Assembly: GCA_945860225.1 (NCBI GenBank) | Contig: CAMAPT010000021.1 | Location: forward strand, 1-61,340 | Direction of reading: 5' to 3' | From: Chitinophaga pinensis | GTDB taxonomy: Bacteria > Bacteroidota > Bacteroidia > B-17B0 > Aurantibacillaceae | Length of the DNA stretch: 61,340 bases | Part shown: one piece after another, positions 8,703 to 18,060 of the stretch | Numbering within the stretch: position 1 is the first letter of the stretch | Layout of the letters: every line of letters begins with the position of its first letter | The notes under the pieces: generated by a model | What the model was told of the DNA's origin: nothing | Databases searched by the model: none | Seen by the model: only the letters and a program-made list of their open reading frames with translations | Made by a program: the position numbers and the translations under genes

Positions 8703-8909
8703 ATGGAAACAACATCTACAAGAAGCCATCCTTTAAAAAAACAATCTAACAATCAGTTAAATGATAAAGATGCCATTCAACCGCCATCATCAAGCACTTC
8801 TGAAATGACAAACAACAATTTGGAAAATATTTCCGAAACAGACAGCGATGTCGCTTTCGAACTAGGTGATTTAGGTTTTGATAAATACGGCAATTTGGTA
8901 AAATGGTAA
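8703..8909 (+). CDS. Small acidic protein of unknown function
   Basis: A 68-residue hydrophilic protein that starts 5 nt after the previous stop, so it is almost certainly co-translated. It is Ser/Thr/Asn-rich and ends with an acidic stretch (ETDSDVAFELGDLGFDKYG). It has no signal peptide or membrane segment. The tight spacing supports a real gene; the function cannot be inferred. Confidence 0.5.
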   Translation: METTSTRSHPLKKQSNNQLNDKDAIQPPSSSTSEMTNNNLENISETDSDVAFELGDLGFDKYGNLVKW

Positions 8910-8969
8910 TCTGTTCTACATTTAAAAAATACTAAAACATACACTTAATCGTATATAAATAATACTCGC

Positions 8970-8977
8970 TATATTTG
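8970..8977 (+). promoter_or_regulatory. Bacteroidota -7 box (TATATTTG) for the TonB receptor
   Basis: TATATTTG matches the TAnnTTTG -7 consensus of the Bacteroidota housekeeping sigma factor and lies 53 bp before the receptor start. No clear TTG -33 box is visible at the usual spacing. Confidence 0.5.
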
Positions 8978-9030
8978 ATATTGAAATAAATTGATGAATT
9001 ATTTACTTTTCAATTTATTCAGTTCAATGT

Positions 9031-11340
9031 ATGCCGTTATTGACTAAAAATAATAAATATCATCGTATTTTTAACAACTCATACACCCTTATCTGGCTGT
9101 TTATGAGCATGTTTATAGCTTGTAAAGGATACTCTCAATATACCATTTCAGGCCAAATTTTCGAGAACAATTCTCCCTCTCCATTTACAGTAATTGGTAT
9201 TTTAAATCAAAACAATGCTGTAGTAACAAACCCTAGTGGTTTTTATGAATTAAAAAACATATCAGATAAAAATATTCAATTAAAAATTTCCAAAACAGGA
9301 TTTAAATCGTTTGATACAACAATCATTTTAAATTCTGAAAAAACGTTACTGAATTTTCATTTAAAACCAATCTCCGAATTATTAAACGAAGTTGTTGTAA
9401 CCGGAACGATGAGGCCCATCAATAAAGATGAAAGCCCCATTAATATTGATATTATTCATCAAAAATTATTTCAGGCTGTAGCAACCACAAATTTATATGA
9501 TGCATCCGGAATTTTAAATGGTGTAAAACCTCAAAATGCCTGTAATGTATGCAATACCGGAGAAATACAAATAAACGGCTTAGCCGGCCCCTACACCCTA
9601 ATTTTGATTGATGGGATGCCTATTGTCAGTGGCTTATCTTCTGTATACGGATTATCTGGTATTCCAACCGGAATCATTAACCGTCTTGAAATTGCCAAAG
9701 GACCTTCTGCTTCATTGTACGGCTCTGAAGCTATGGGAGGCGTAATTAATGTGATTACAAAAGACCCATGCAAAGAAAATACGCACCTAATAGCTGATTA
9801 TAGCACAAACACCTGGAAAGAAAACAATTTTGACCTTGGCTTTAAAAGTAAATCTTCAAAATACACCAATAGTTTAACAGGTATAAACGGTTATTGGTAT
9901 AATACCGTCATTGACAACAATAAGGATGGGTTTACTGATTTATCCCTTCAAAAAAGAATTGGCTTATTTCATAAAATTGATTTTGAAAGAGTCTGTCAAA
10001 AACCAGCTTCTATTGCTATAAGAGGTATAGCTGAAAACCGTTGGGGTGGTCAAACTCATTGGACAGAAATGTGGAGGGGTTCAGATTCTGTTTATGGAGA
10101 AAGCATTGATACCAAACGTACGGAGCTCATTGCAAAATATCAATGGGATTTAAAAGAGCAACTTTTCACTCAATTATCGTATAACTTTCATCAGCAAAAC
10201 TCGCATTACGGAACTTCTCCTTTTATAGCTGATCAAAGTACTGGATTCATTCAAACATATTGGGATAAACCCATAAATAAACATAACTTATTGATGGGAA
10301 TAAGCTACAAACACTTATGGTTTGACGATAATACTGTAGCCACTTTCAATGCTTTAAAAAATAATAATCAACCTCAAACACTTCATACAACTGGCTTATT
10401 TATACAAGATGAATGGCAAATCGATTCTTTAAAACGACATCTTTTACTATTAGGAGGCAGAGTTGATTACAATAATCTTTATGGATTAATACCTTCTCCA
10501 AGAATAGCTTACAAATTTTCACCCAATCAAAAACATATTTTTCGAATTAATGGAGGCACCGGTTTCAGAATTGTAAATGTTTTTACAGAAGATCATTTAT
10601 CCCTCAGCGGAGCAAGAACAGTTGTTTTTAAAGAAAAAATTAAACCGGAAGAATCTTTTAATTTCAGTTTTAATTACCTTTTTAAAATGCCATTTTTAAA
10701 AGAAGAACCGCTTGTATGGGATCTCTCATTATTTTACTACCATTTTACAAATAAAGTCATCGCAAATTACGACTCAGATCCTCAACTGATTATGTACGAA
10801 AATCTAAAAGGATATGCATTTAGCAGAGGTGGTTCATTCAATCTTTCGGGAATTTTAGGTAATTATACAAACTATAATTTTGGGATTACTTATTCAGATG
10901 TTCAGAGTATTAATCCTGGCATGGCTACAAACATCCAAAAAAACAGACAATTATTTGCTCCTAAATGGTCAGGTACATTTATGATCAATCAAAGCTTTGG
11001 GAAACGAAAACAATATAAAATTGACTTATCTAGCAACTACAACGGACCTATGAGGTTGCCTGTTTTACCTAATGATTTCAGAGATGAATATTCTCCATGG
11101 TTTATCATTATGAATGTTCAAATGACCTATACCTTCAAAAAACACGTTGAAATATACGGAGGGTGCAAAAACCTTTTCAATTTTTTACCCAAAAATCCTA
11201 TCATGCGTCCGTTTGATCCGTTTGATAAACTCACTTCTGATAAAGAAAATAATCCTAACGGTTATAAATTTGACCCAAGCTACACCTACGCATCTATGCA
11301 AGGCCGAAGGTTTCACTTAGGTATCCGAATTCGATTATAA
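9031..11340 (+). CDS. TonB-dependent outer-membrane receptor
   Basis: A 769-residue protein. An N-terminal signal segment ends near GYSQ (residue ~36). About 37-115 is a carboxypeptidase-regulatory-like beta domain (TISGQIFENN, NPSGFYELKN). The plug follows from ~118 (LNEVVVTGTM, ILIDGMPIVSGL, GPSASLYGSEAMGGVINVIT). The rest is a 22-strand-type barrel ending RFHLGIRIRL with a terminal Leu. It imports a large ligand using TonB energy. The plug has an unusual CNVCNTGEIQINGL segment with two Cys. The ligand cannot be named, and no SusD partner is present. Confidence 0.9.
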   Translation: MPLLTKNNKYHRIFNNSYTLIWLFMSMFIACKGYSQYTISGQIFENNSPSPFTVIGILNQNNAVVTNPSGFYELKNISDKNIQLKISKTGFKSFDTTIILNSEKTLLNFHLKPISELLNEVVVTGTMRPINKDESPINIDIIHQKLFQAVATTNLYDASGILNGVKPQNACNVCNTGEIQINGLAGPYTLILIDGMPIVSGLSSVYGLSGIPTGIINRLEIAKGPSASLYGSEAMGGVINVITKDPCKENTHLIADYSTNTWKENNFDLGFKSKSSKYTNSLTGINGYWYNTVIDNNKDGFTDLSLQKRIGLFHKIDFERVCQKPASIAIRGIAENRWGGQTHWTEMWRGSDSVYGESIDTKRTELIAKYQWDLKEQLFTQLSYNFHQQNSHYGTSPFIADQSTGFIQTYWDKPINKHNLLMGISYKHLWFDDNTVATFNALKNNNQPQTLHTTGLFIQDEWQIDSLKRHLLLLGGRVDYNNLYGLIPSPRIAYKFSPNQKHIFRINGGTGFRIVNVFTEDHLSLSGARTVVFKEKIKPEESFNFSFNYLFKMPFLKEEPLVWDLSLFYYHFTNKVIANYDSDPQLIMYENLKGYAFSRGGSFNLSGILGNYTNYNFGITYSDVQSINPGMATNIQKNRQLFAPKWSGTFMINQSFGKRKQYKIDLSSNYNGPMRLPVLPNDFRDEYSPWFIIMNVQMTYTFKKHVEIYGGCKNLFNFLPKNPIMRPFDPFDKLTSDKENNPNGYKFDPSYTYASMQGRRFHLGIRIRL

Positions 11341-11366
11341 CAATGGATTTCATCAATAAAAGTTGA

Positions 11367-12839
11367 TTATGTTCCACAATACGTTTTATAATCCTTATCG
11401 TCGGTTTCGGGTAACTGTTGCAAAAAATCAAATTCAGGATTCATAGTATAAGGGTTTTCCATAACCTGAAGCAGTTGATTAAGTAATTTAAAATCTTGCT
11501 GATAACAAACATCATCAAGAGCCTGTTCAAAAAAATAATTACGTGGAATAAACTGCGGATTATATGTTTGCATGCATATGACGGCATTCTCCAATAAAAT
11601 TTCCTTTTGGTTCAACAAATAATGCCACTTTGAAACCCATTGAATAAATACTGAATTTGAATAAATACCTGAAAAATCTTTGCTTCCGGATTGCAATACT
11701 AAAAATGTATTTGTGTAATCTGCTTGATGATCTTCCATCCACGTCAATAATTCATGAATCAATTCAGCTACTTCAGATGACATTGCCGAAACATTAAATC
11801 CTAATTTCAAGCCCATCATTTCTGTCCATCGTTTTTCAAAAAGTATAGAAAATTCTTTCAAAACATCCTGAGCCATTGCAATAGCTGTGGCTTTGTCATC
11901 ATGAATGATAGGTAACAAGGCTCCCGCCAAACAAGACAAATTCCAATGAGTAATACGTGGCTGATTACCAAAGGCATAACGCCCGCCTGTATCAATAGAG
12001 CTAAAAACAGTTTGCGGGTGATAGATATTCATGAAAGCACAAGGCCCATAATCAAAAGTCTCGCCAGCTACCGACATATTATCGGTATTCATCACACCAT
12101 GTATAAATCCAACTCGCATCCAATTCACCACTAAATCTATTTGCCGACTCATCACAACTTTTAAAAATTCGAGTGGCGGACACTCCCTATATTGAATTTC
12201 CGGATAATGCCTTTCAATCACATATTTTGTAAAGCGTTGTAAATCTTCAATGGATAAAAAATTACTCACAAATTCGAAAGTACCCACACGGATATGGCTT
12301 GAAGCTATTCGAGTAAGGATGGCCCCCTCATGAACATCTTCTCTATAAACTTCTTCGCCGGAAGTAACTACGGCTAAACTTCTTGAAGTAGGAATCTTCA
12401 AACCAAACATTGCTTCACTAATAAGGTATTCGCGTAGCATAGCTCTTAGCGTGGCTCTACCGTCTCCACGGCGCGAATAAGGGGTTTGACCTGCTCCCTT
12501 TAATTGAATATCGAGTCGGTTTCCGATTGGTGTGATATGCTCTCCAAGTAAAATAGCCCTTCCATCGCCTAACATCGTAAAATGACCAAACTGATGCCCT
12601 GCATAAGCCTGAGCAATGGGATTAGCACCTTCTATTAAAGCGTTACCTGAAAACCATAAAGCTATTTCATCTTCACTTACTTCAGCCATATTCAATCCCA
12701 TTTTTTTCGCCAATTGGTTATTAAAGACACATAACTTAGGCGCCTGAACAGCTTGAGGTTTAACAAATGAAAACATTGACTTTGAGAGCTTGGTATAGCT
12801 ATTATCGAAATTCCAACCTATATGTTTCGTTGATTGCAT
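11367..12839 (-). CDS. selO: Protein adenylyltransferase SelO (YdiU/UPF0061)
   Basis: A 490-residue pseudokinase-fold enzyme that transfers AMP from ATP to protein Ser/Thr/Tyr residues. Hallmarks are clear: GDGRAILLGE, LDIQLKGAGQTPYSRRGDGR, EAMFGLKIPTSRSLA, REDVHEGAILTRIA, and the catalytic/metal segment HGVMNTDNMSV with DYGPCAFM (around residue 250-270). The length is normal. Unlike many homologues it lacks the usual C-terminal Cys-rich selenocysteine-type tail and ends TDDKDYKTYCGT. In E. coli SelO takes part in redox stress. It converges on the TonB receptor. Confidence 0.95.
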   Translation of the reverse strand: MQSTKHIGWNFDNSYTKLSKSMFSFVKPQAVQAPKLCVFNNQLAKKMGLNMAEVSEDEIALWFSGNALIEGANPIAQAYAGHQFGHFTMLGDGRAILLGEHITPIGNRLDIQLKGAGQTPYSRRGDGRATLRAMLREYLISEAMFGLKIPTSRSLAVVTSGEEVYREDVHEGAILTRIASSHIRVGTFEFVSNFLSIEDLQRFTKYVIERHYPEIQYRECPPLEFLKVVMSRQIDLVVNWMRVGFIHGVMNTDNMSVAGETFDYGPCAFMNIYHPQTVFSSIDTGGRYAFGNQPRITHWNLSCLAGALLPIIHDDKATAIAMAQDVLKEFSILFEKRWTEMMGLKLGFNVSAMSSEVAELIHELLTWMEDHQADYTNTFLVLQSGSKDFSGIYSNSVFIQWVSKWHYLLNQKEILLENAVICMQTYNPQFIPRNYFFEQALDDVCYQQDFKLLNQLLQVMENPYTMNPEFDFLQQLPETDDKDYKTYCGT

Positions 12840-13184
12840 GACTCAAAAATATCATTTATCTGTTCGTATTTGTGATGTTTTGTTATTTCGATGAAATGTT
12901 TTTGCTTAAAATACCTAAAAACTAAAAAAACAGAGCTATATTGAATGATAACCAGTAATTAAAAAAAAGACAAAATATAAATGAAAACAATAAACTATAA
13001 AAAAGAATACCTTTGTTTGACAACCATTTTGTGTAACTGTCAAACAAGTTTAAAAATTAGATTAATTTGAAAACTGATATGAACATAAAACATTTCTGGA
13101 ATTCTAAAAAATTCACGCTTGATTAAAACAATTTAAAAAGACATTTAACTGCTAAAATCTAATTTGGTGTACAATACATGCCAA
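12840..13184. other. A/T-rich intergenic region before the YhcG gene
   Basis: There is no gene in this stretch. It contains a TACCTTTG -7-type box at 13008-13015 and a perfect 10-bp inverted repeat, TTGTTTGACA...TGTCAAACAA, at 13013-13047. I see nothing else. Confidence 0.5.
13008..13047 (+). promoter_or_regulatory. Candidate promoter plus operator for the PDDEXK nuclease gene
   Basis: TACCTTTG (13008-13015) fits the TAnnTTTG -7 box. It overlaps the left arm of a 10-bp perfect inverted repeat with a 15-nt spacer (13013-13022 and 13038-13047), so a repressor bound there would cover the start of transcription. The gene starts 138 bp or more downstream. Confidence 0.4.
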
Positions 13185-14186
13185 ATGCAAAAAAATGAGA
13201 TGAAAAAAGAAGTTCAAAAATCGCCACTATTTAATTCGATTGCCAATTTAATAATAAAGTCAAAGGAACAAGCCTATAGAAGCACTAATACAATCTTATT
13301 ACAAATGTATTGGCAAATTGGTAAACTGATTGTTGAGGATGAACAACAAGGTGTAGCAAGGGCTGAATATGGTAAAGAAGTATTAAAAAACTTGTCAAAA
13401 GCACTGACCTTAGAGTTTGGGAAAGGCCTTGATGAAAGTAATTTACGGAATATACGTCAGTTTTACATGGCTTTTCCAATTCGTGACTCACTGCGTCACG
13501 AATTGAGTTGGACTCATTATCGCATCATCAGTCGTATTGAAAATCAAGAAATTAGAAATTCTTATGTTCTTCAAGTCATCGAAGGCAATTGGAATACTAG
13601 AACACTTCAGCGTAACATCGATAGTCAGTATTTAGGAAGAGCACTTGAAATTCAAAAGGAAGATGGAAAAACCGAGGCAAAACACCTCATCAAAGATCCA
13701 TATATTTTCGAGTTCTTAGGAATAACACAAAACACGAGTATCAACGAAAATAAAATTGAAACAGCCATCATCAACCACCTACAGCAATTTTTGATGGAAA
13801 TGGGAAAAGGCTTTGCCTTTGTTGCGCGCCAGCAACACATTGTCACCGATACATCTGATTTTTATGTCGATTTGGTATTTTACAACTATCTACTCAAATG
13901 TTTTGTATTGATTGATTTGAAAACTGAAAAACTAAATCATGCAGCTATCGGACAAATGGACATGTATGTTCGCATCTATAATGATTTGAAAAAAGGTGCA
14001 GACGATAATCCAACCATTGGTGTTATTTTATGTACAGAAAAAGATGAAACCATTGTAAAATACAGTGTACTGTCTGAAAACGAAAAATTATTTGCAAGTA
14101 AGTATCGATTATATATGCCTACAGAAACTGAATTGAAAAGATTGATTGAAGAAGATCGTATAAAGTTTGATTTAGAAAATAACTAA
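13185..14186 (+). CDS. PDDEXK nuclease domain protein (YhcG / DUF1016 family)
   Basis: A 333-residue protein. ATG 13185 is preferred over an upstream TTG at 13164; ATG 13200 is also possible. Residues ~10-150 form the helical YhcG N-terminal domain (YWQIGKLIVEDEQ, FGKGLDESNLRNIRQFY, ELSWTHYRIISRI). The C-terminal ~150 residues are the PD-(D/E)XK nuclease fold, with DFYVDLVFYN and VLIDLKTEKL supplying the D...D-x-K catalytic residues, then GQMDMYVRIYN. YhcG proteins often sit in defence or mobile contexts. Here it stands alone, so a defence role is only a possibility. Confidence 0.88.
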   Translation: MQKNEMKKEVQKSPLFNSIANLIIKSKEQAYRSTNTILLQMYWQIGKLIVEDEQQGVARAEYGKEVLKNLSKALTLEFGKGLDESNLRNIRQFYMAFPIRDSLRHELSWTHYRIISRIENQEIRNSYVLQVIEGNWNTRTLQRNIDSQYLGRALEIQKEDGKTEAKHLIKDPYIFEFLGITQNTSINENKIETAIINHLQQFLMEMGKGFAFVARQQHIVTDTSDFYVDLVFYNYLLKCFVLIDLKTEKLNHAAIGQMDMYVRIYNDLKKGADDNPTIGVILCTEKDETIVKYSVLSENEKLFASKYRLYMPTETELKRLIEEDRIKFDLENN

Positions 14187-14288
14187 AATAAAATTCGAAG
14201 CTAGTCGAGCAAAAATTCCGGAAACACAAAAAAATGAAGATAAACCAAATATATCCTAAGAAAAACAAACAACTTTAAATATCTGGTT

Positions 14289-15446
14289 ATGAAAAATCTT
14301 TTTTTGCTTCAAGATGATATTACATTTTTAAATTTTGGATCTTTTGGAGCCTGTCCTAAAATTATTTTTGATGATTATATACAATGGCAATATTTGTTAG
14401 AAAAGGAGCCTGTTCAATTTATTAAAAAAGATGGCTATCATTATTTAAATATTGCCAGAGAAGCATTAGCAAATTATATACATTGCACATCTGCCGACTT
14501 AATATTTGTTCCCAATCCAACATTTGCCATTAATTTAATTGTAAAAAACTTGGCCATAAAACCTGGCGACGAAATTCTATCAACCAACTTAGAATATGGC
14601 GCTATGGATAAAACATGGAATTTTTATTGTAAAAAAACAGGGGCAAAATATATTCAACAAGACATTAAATTACCGATTTCATCGACAGAAGAATTTTTAG
14701 AAATTTTTTGGTCAGGATACTCCGATAAAACAAAAATTATTTTCATTAGTCATATAACAAGTAGTACAGGGCTGATTTTACCTGTGAAAGAAATATGTGA
14801 AGAAGCTAAAAAAAGAGGTCTCATCACCATTGTTGATGGCGCACACGTACCCGGACATATCGAATTAAATCTCCATGAATTACAAGCTGACTTTTATACA
14901 GGCGCTTGTCATAAATGGATGATGACTCCTAAGGGCTCATCATTTTTACATGTAAAAAAAGAGTTTCAAAATTTATTGGAACCTTTAATCGTATCGTGGG
15001 GTTATGAAAGCGATACACCATCAGATTCTACATTTTTTGATTACCATCAATTTAATGGGACTCGCGATTTTTCGGCCTATTTAACAATACCAAAAGCCTT
15101 AGAATTTATGGAAAAACATAATTGGGAAAAAGTTTCTAATCAGTGTAAATTAAATTTATTATCTGTAGCGCCCCAATTTTTCGAAGTGTTAAATGCTAAA
15201 CCTTTAGCACCATTAAATCAAACTTATTTTGCCCAAATGTGCAGCTCTGAAATTAAAACCTCCGAACCGGAAAAGCTACAACAACTTTTATTTGAAAAAT
15301 ATAAAATTGAAATTCCAGTTATGCGTCACCTCAATAAAGTTTATATTCGATTTTCATTTCAGGCTTTTAATTCAACTAATGAAATCATCTATTTAATCGA
15401 AAGTTTACATAAAATCAAAAAAGAAACTCGATTAATTGAAAATTAA
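14289..15446 (+). CDS. PLP-dependent class V aminotransferase-fold enzyme (isopenicillin-N-epimerase-like)
   Basis: A 385-residue fold-type I PLP enzyme. The PLP-phosphate region (IFVPNPTFAINLIV), the cofactor Asp in TIVDGAHVPGHI and the Schiff-base Lys in GACHKWMMTPKG (about residue 208) are all present. The close HKWMxxPKG match is typical of the isopenicillin N epimerase / cysteine desulfurase-like group. The substrate is unknown. It is followed 35 nt later by a membrane-protein gene that may be co-transcribed. Confidence 0.85.
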   Translation: MKNLFLLQDDITFLNFGSFGACPKIIFDDYIQWQYLLEKEPVQFIKKDGYHYLNIAREALANYIHCTSADLIFVPNPTFAINLIVKNLAIKPGDEILSTNLEYGAMDKTWNFYCKKTGAKYIQQDIKLPISSTEEFLEIFWSGYSDKTKIIFISHITSSTGLILPVKEICEEAKKRGLITIVDGAHVPGHIELNLHELQADFYTGACHKWMMTPKGSSFLHVKKEFQNLLEPLIVSWGYESDTPSDSTFFDYHQFNGTRDFSAYLTIPKALEFMEKHNWEKVSNQCKLNLLSVAPQFFEVLNAKPLAPLNQTYFAQMCSSEIKTSEPEKLQQLLFEKYKIEIPVMRHLNKVYIRFSFQAFNSTNEIIYLIESLHKIKKETRLIEN

Positions 15447-15481
15447 CTTTTAAACGCCAAATCCTTAAATAGTATACATCA

Positions 15482-15994
15482 ATGTTCAATTACTATAAAA
15501 ACAAACCTCTTTATAACTCGATAATTTCTGGTATACTCTATTTTTTATTTTCTTGGTCTGTTGACTTTATGGAAATTACAAAAGCTCCGTTTATGGTATT
15601 AATGTTCTTCTTACCCGGACTCACCTTTCCTTTACTTACTTGTTATTTAAAAAGAGATTATACAAATTATTCAAACATACAATTCATCCTTCATTTAATA
15701 CTATCCATACTCATATATTATGGCAGTGTTGGCCTTTTTATAGAAATCTCAAGTGTTTTTGGAGGGATAATGGGATCTCTATTTTTTCAATTAGAGACGA
15801 AAATGCTGTTGAAAAAAGCCATTACATGGAAACAGATTATAACAACATGTTTGCTTAGCGGCATTGGATTTATTCCTTACCAATTTATTAATCATTATGG
15901 GGTATCTATAGGAATAGGAGTTTTGTTATGGACAATCTTAAACGGTCATCTTTTAAACAATGCGTACAAAAAAACGGAGCCGATAGTGATTTAA
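15482..15994 (+). CDS. Multi-pass membrane protein, unknown function
   Basis: A 170-residue hydrophobic protein with about five predicted transmembrane helices (for example SIISGILYFLFSW, FILHLILSILIYYGSVGLF and SIGIGVLLWTILNG). It has no recognisable motif. It ends 5 bp before the convergent T9SS protein gene. It may share a transcript with the PLP enzyme upstream. Confidence 0.6.
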   Translation: MFNYYKNKPLYNSIISGILYFLFSWSVDFMEITKAPFMVLMFFLPGLTFPLLTCYLKRDYTNYSNIQFILHLILSILIYYGSVGLFIEISSVFGGIMGSLFFQLETKMLLKKAITWKQIITTCLLSGIGFIPYQFINHYGVSIGIGVLLWTILNGHLLNNAYKKTEPIVI

Positions 15995-15999
15995 AGTTC

Positions 16000-16971
16000 C
16001 TATAATTTCATGACTTTTTTGAAAAAAATTCTTCCATCAGCACAAAATAGGGTGAGTATATAACACCCATTATCAAAGGCTTTCAAATTCAATGAAGTTT
16101 CATTTGTTTCTAACAAAACCTTGCCTTTCATATCCGATAAAACCAAACGAATGACAGACAATGAATTGGTATGAATTTCTAATAAATCCTCCGTTGGATT
16201 GGGAGACAACTGAACCAATGCATCTAGGGATATCTGCTCATGTATTCCCACGGGCAACTGATGAATAACCCCAACGGCATCCAAATCAAACCCTCCGTTA
16301 TCAAAAGGTGTTGGGAACGGATCATTAATCATTTGCTGGTATTGATCGTAAGTAGCATAAGGAACCGATAATGAACCAACGACATCAACAATTTTAACAT
16401 GTGTTATATGATTAACATCCAAACCAGGTTTTTGAGACAATACCTCTAAATCAAACGGAGTTCCATATAACCCTCTATATTTACCCGCCAAATTATCGAG
16501 TTTAGTTGGGTCACCTTTATCATCAAAAGGACCTATTTGTGTAAGCGTTTGAGTTAATGAAGTAGCTGGAAATCTGGAAAAATTTACTCCGTCGCTACTC
16601 ACCTCTACAAAAGCGAGTTCTAAGAACGTATCGTTAAAGGAATTTTCGAACACAGCAAAATCAAACCCATTGCCATTTACAATGGGTGATTTAAATGTAA
16701 GAACAGCCGAACCACCATCTCCCAAACTTACCACCGGATTAATCGCCGCTTTTTTGGTTGCATTACTGTCATTCCCTAATACAGCATACCCTAACGATAA
16801 ATTAGATAATTGCTGATAACCCCTTGAAACCTGGCAAGAAACAGCCCAGTTTACAAAAGCTGAGCTATCCTTATACATGGCTGTTGTTCCAGCACTTCCT
16901 ACTTTTCCGGCAAACTGAGCCTGACCTAAATACGAAATGAATAAAAATAAATATAAACTGTTTTTTTTCAT
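16000..16971 (-). CDS. T9SS-exported cell-surface protein in the cobalamin-riboswitch operon
   Basis: A 323-residue secreted protein. The signal peptide ends near GQAQ (residue 18). The body is a beta-rich domain with LGDGGSAVLTFKSPIVNGNG and FAVFENSFNDTFLELAFVEVS, a pattern common in Bacteroidota surface proteins. The last ~75 residues are a type A T9SS sorting domain (LSPNPTEDLLEIH to FFKKVMKL). It starts 20 nt after the DUF4465-like gene on the same strand, so it should be under the same cobalamin riboswitch. A surface cobalamin-binding or B12-linked role is inferred from this context alone. Confidence 0.75.
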   Translation of the reverse strand: MKKNSLYLFLFISYLGQAQFAGKVGSAGTTAMYKDSSAFVNWAVSCQVSRGYQQLSNLSLGYAVLGNDSNATKKAAINPVVSLGDGGSAVLTFKSPIVNGNGFDFAVFENSFNDTFLELAFVEVSSDGVNFSRFPATSLTQTLTQIGPFDDKGDPTKLDNLAGKYRGLYGTPFDLEVLSQKPGLDVNHITHVKIVDVVGSLSVPYATYDQYQQMINDPFPTPFDNGGFDLDAVGVIHQLPVGIHEQISLDALVQLSPNPTEDLLEIHTNSLSVIRLVLSDMKGKVLLETNETSLNLKAFDNGCYILTLFCADGRIFFKKVMKL

Positions 16972-16991
16972 TCTTGAAAAAATATGTCTAA

Positions 16992-17972
16992 CTACTCTTT
17001 AATAATTCTTTTAGAAACAATGTTTCCATCATAACTCGTTACACGAACCATGTAAATTCCTCTTGATAAAAGACTTAAATCGAGCTTATGTTCCTGAGAT
17101 GTGATTAATAAATCTCCTACTTGATTAAATACTTCTACCTTATACAATGGCCGATCAGAATGAACGGTTAATGACTTAACTACCGGATTAGGATATAAAA
17201 TGACAGTATTTTCAAAAGGCTCAACATCATGTATATGAGTCGTTGTATTTAATGTTGTAAAATCATCTAAACAAAAATAAGCGGGCGTGTTCATTCCAAA
17301 ATTTCCAACATCACTCGATGATAACGTAAACAACAAACTATCTGCATTTCCCAAACTCGACAAATCAACATATTCCCATTTTTTAATGATATAATCTTGG
17401 GTATTATCTGCAAAACGAAAATCAGCTAAATAAAAGGTCACGCTATCTGCTGCCAAAGTGCCTTCTGCATATTTTTGAATTTTCAATTTAAACCAATCAG
17501 GATCGCTACCTGTAGCACCGCCAAACTTTTTCGCAAACAAATCTCCTTGTTGCATACTCAAAGTGGCATAGGTAGAATTAGTGACATAAAAACCACCAAT
17601 TTGGGTTGCCTTTCCATTAAATTTGAGTTTAGAGCCATTTTGACCAATCGCATAATTTACCGAACCATTATAACCTTTTCCTGTTCTTGCACTAAACTGA
17701 TTTCCGAAACCGGCTGTAACACTATCTCGTTTATTAGAATAAGCCCATCCTGACTCCCAGTACCCATATTCACTCCATTTATTTGGAAATACACAATCGC
17801 CGCTGCTAAATGAACTTGAAGAAGATACAGTCGAGGTTCCCATAGAACCGTCGTAAAAAGTATCAACCTGCAAGGTTAAATTTTCTAAATCAGCAATTCG
17901 TTGAGCTTTTAATCCAAATGTGGCAATAATAGCCAGAGATAATAGTTTTAATTTTAGTGTCAAGTTTTTCAT
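16992..17972 (-). CDS. DUF4465-like T9SS-exported protein under a cobalamin riboswitch
   Basis: A 326-residue secreted protein. Residues 1-23 are a signal peptide (FGLKAQ). About 25-245 matches the DUF4465 pattern: opening with 'tfyDGS', FPNKWSEYGYWESGWAYSN, GSKLKFNG, IGGFYVTNSTYATLSMQQGD, DWFKLKIQ, VTFYLADFRF, then PAYFCLDDF. About 255-326 is a type A sorting domain (LYPNPVVKSLTVHS to SKRIIKE). Proteins of this kind in gut Bacteroides have been linked to B12 uptake loci. The riboswitch 316 bp upstream supports that here. Its start codon directly abuts one copy of the 88-bp repeat. Confidence 0.75.
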   Translation of the reverse strand: MKNLTLKLKLLSLAIIATFGLKAQRIADLENLTLQVDTFYDGSMGTSTVSSSSSFSSGDCVFPNKWSEYGYWESGWAYSNKRDSVTAGFGNQFSARTGKGYNGSVNYAIGQNGSKLKFNGKATQIGGFYVTNSTYATLSMQQGDLFAKKFGGATGSDPDWFKLKIQKYAEGTLAADSVTFYLADFRFADNTQDYIIKKWEYVDLSSLGNADSLLFTLSSSDVGNFGMNTPAYFCLDDFTTLNTTTHIHDVEPFENTVILYPNPVVKSLTVHSDRPLYKVEVFNQVGDLLITSQEHKLDLSLLSRGIYMVRVTSYDGNIVSKRIIKE

Positions 17973-18060
17973 ATGTAGATTTTATTGTTTTTTAGTTGTC
18001 ATATGTTATACACCATGTATCTTTATTTGTGTTTGTGCGCGCAGCACATGGCTATTTCAT
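17973..18060 (-). repeat. 88-bp interspersed repeat, copy A (riboswitch leader)
   Basis: Read on the minus strand, this copy runs from ATGAAATAGCCATGTGC to AATAAAATCTACAT and is followed at once by the ATG of the DUF4465-like gene. It is almost identical to two tandem plus-strand copies at 25518-25603 and 25604-25691. Each unit can fold through AGCCATGT pairing with ACATGGCG and contains a GTGCTGCGCGCAC core. The repeat supplies the whole ribosome-binding region of the gene. Confidence 0.85.
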
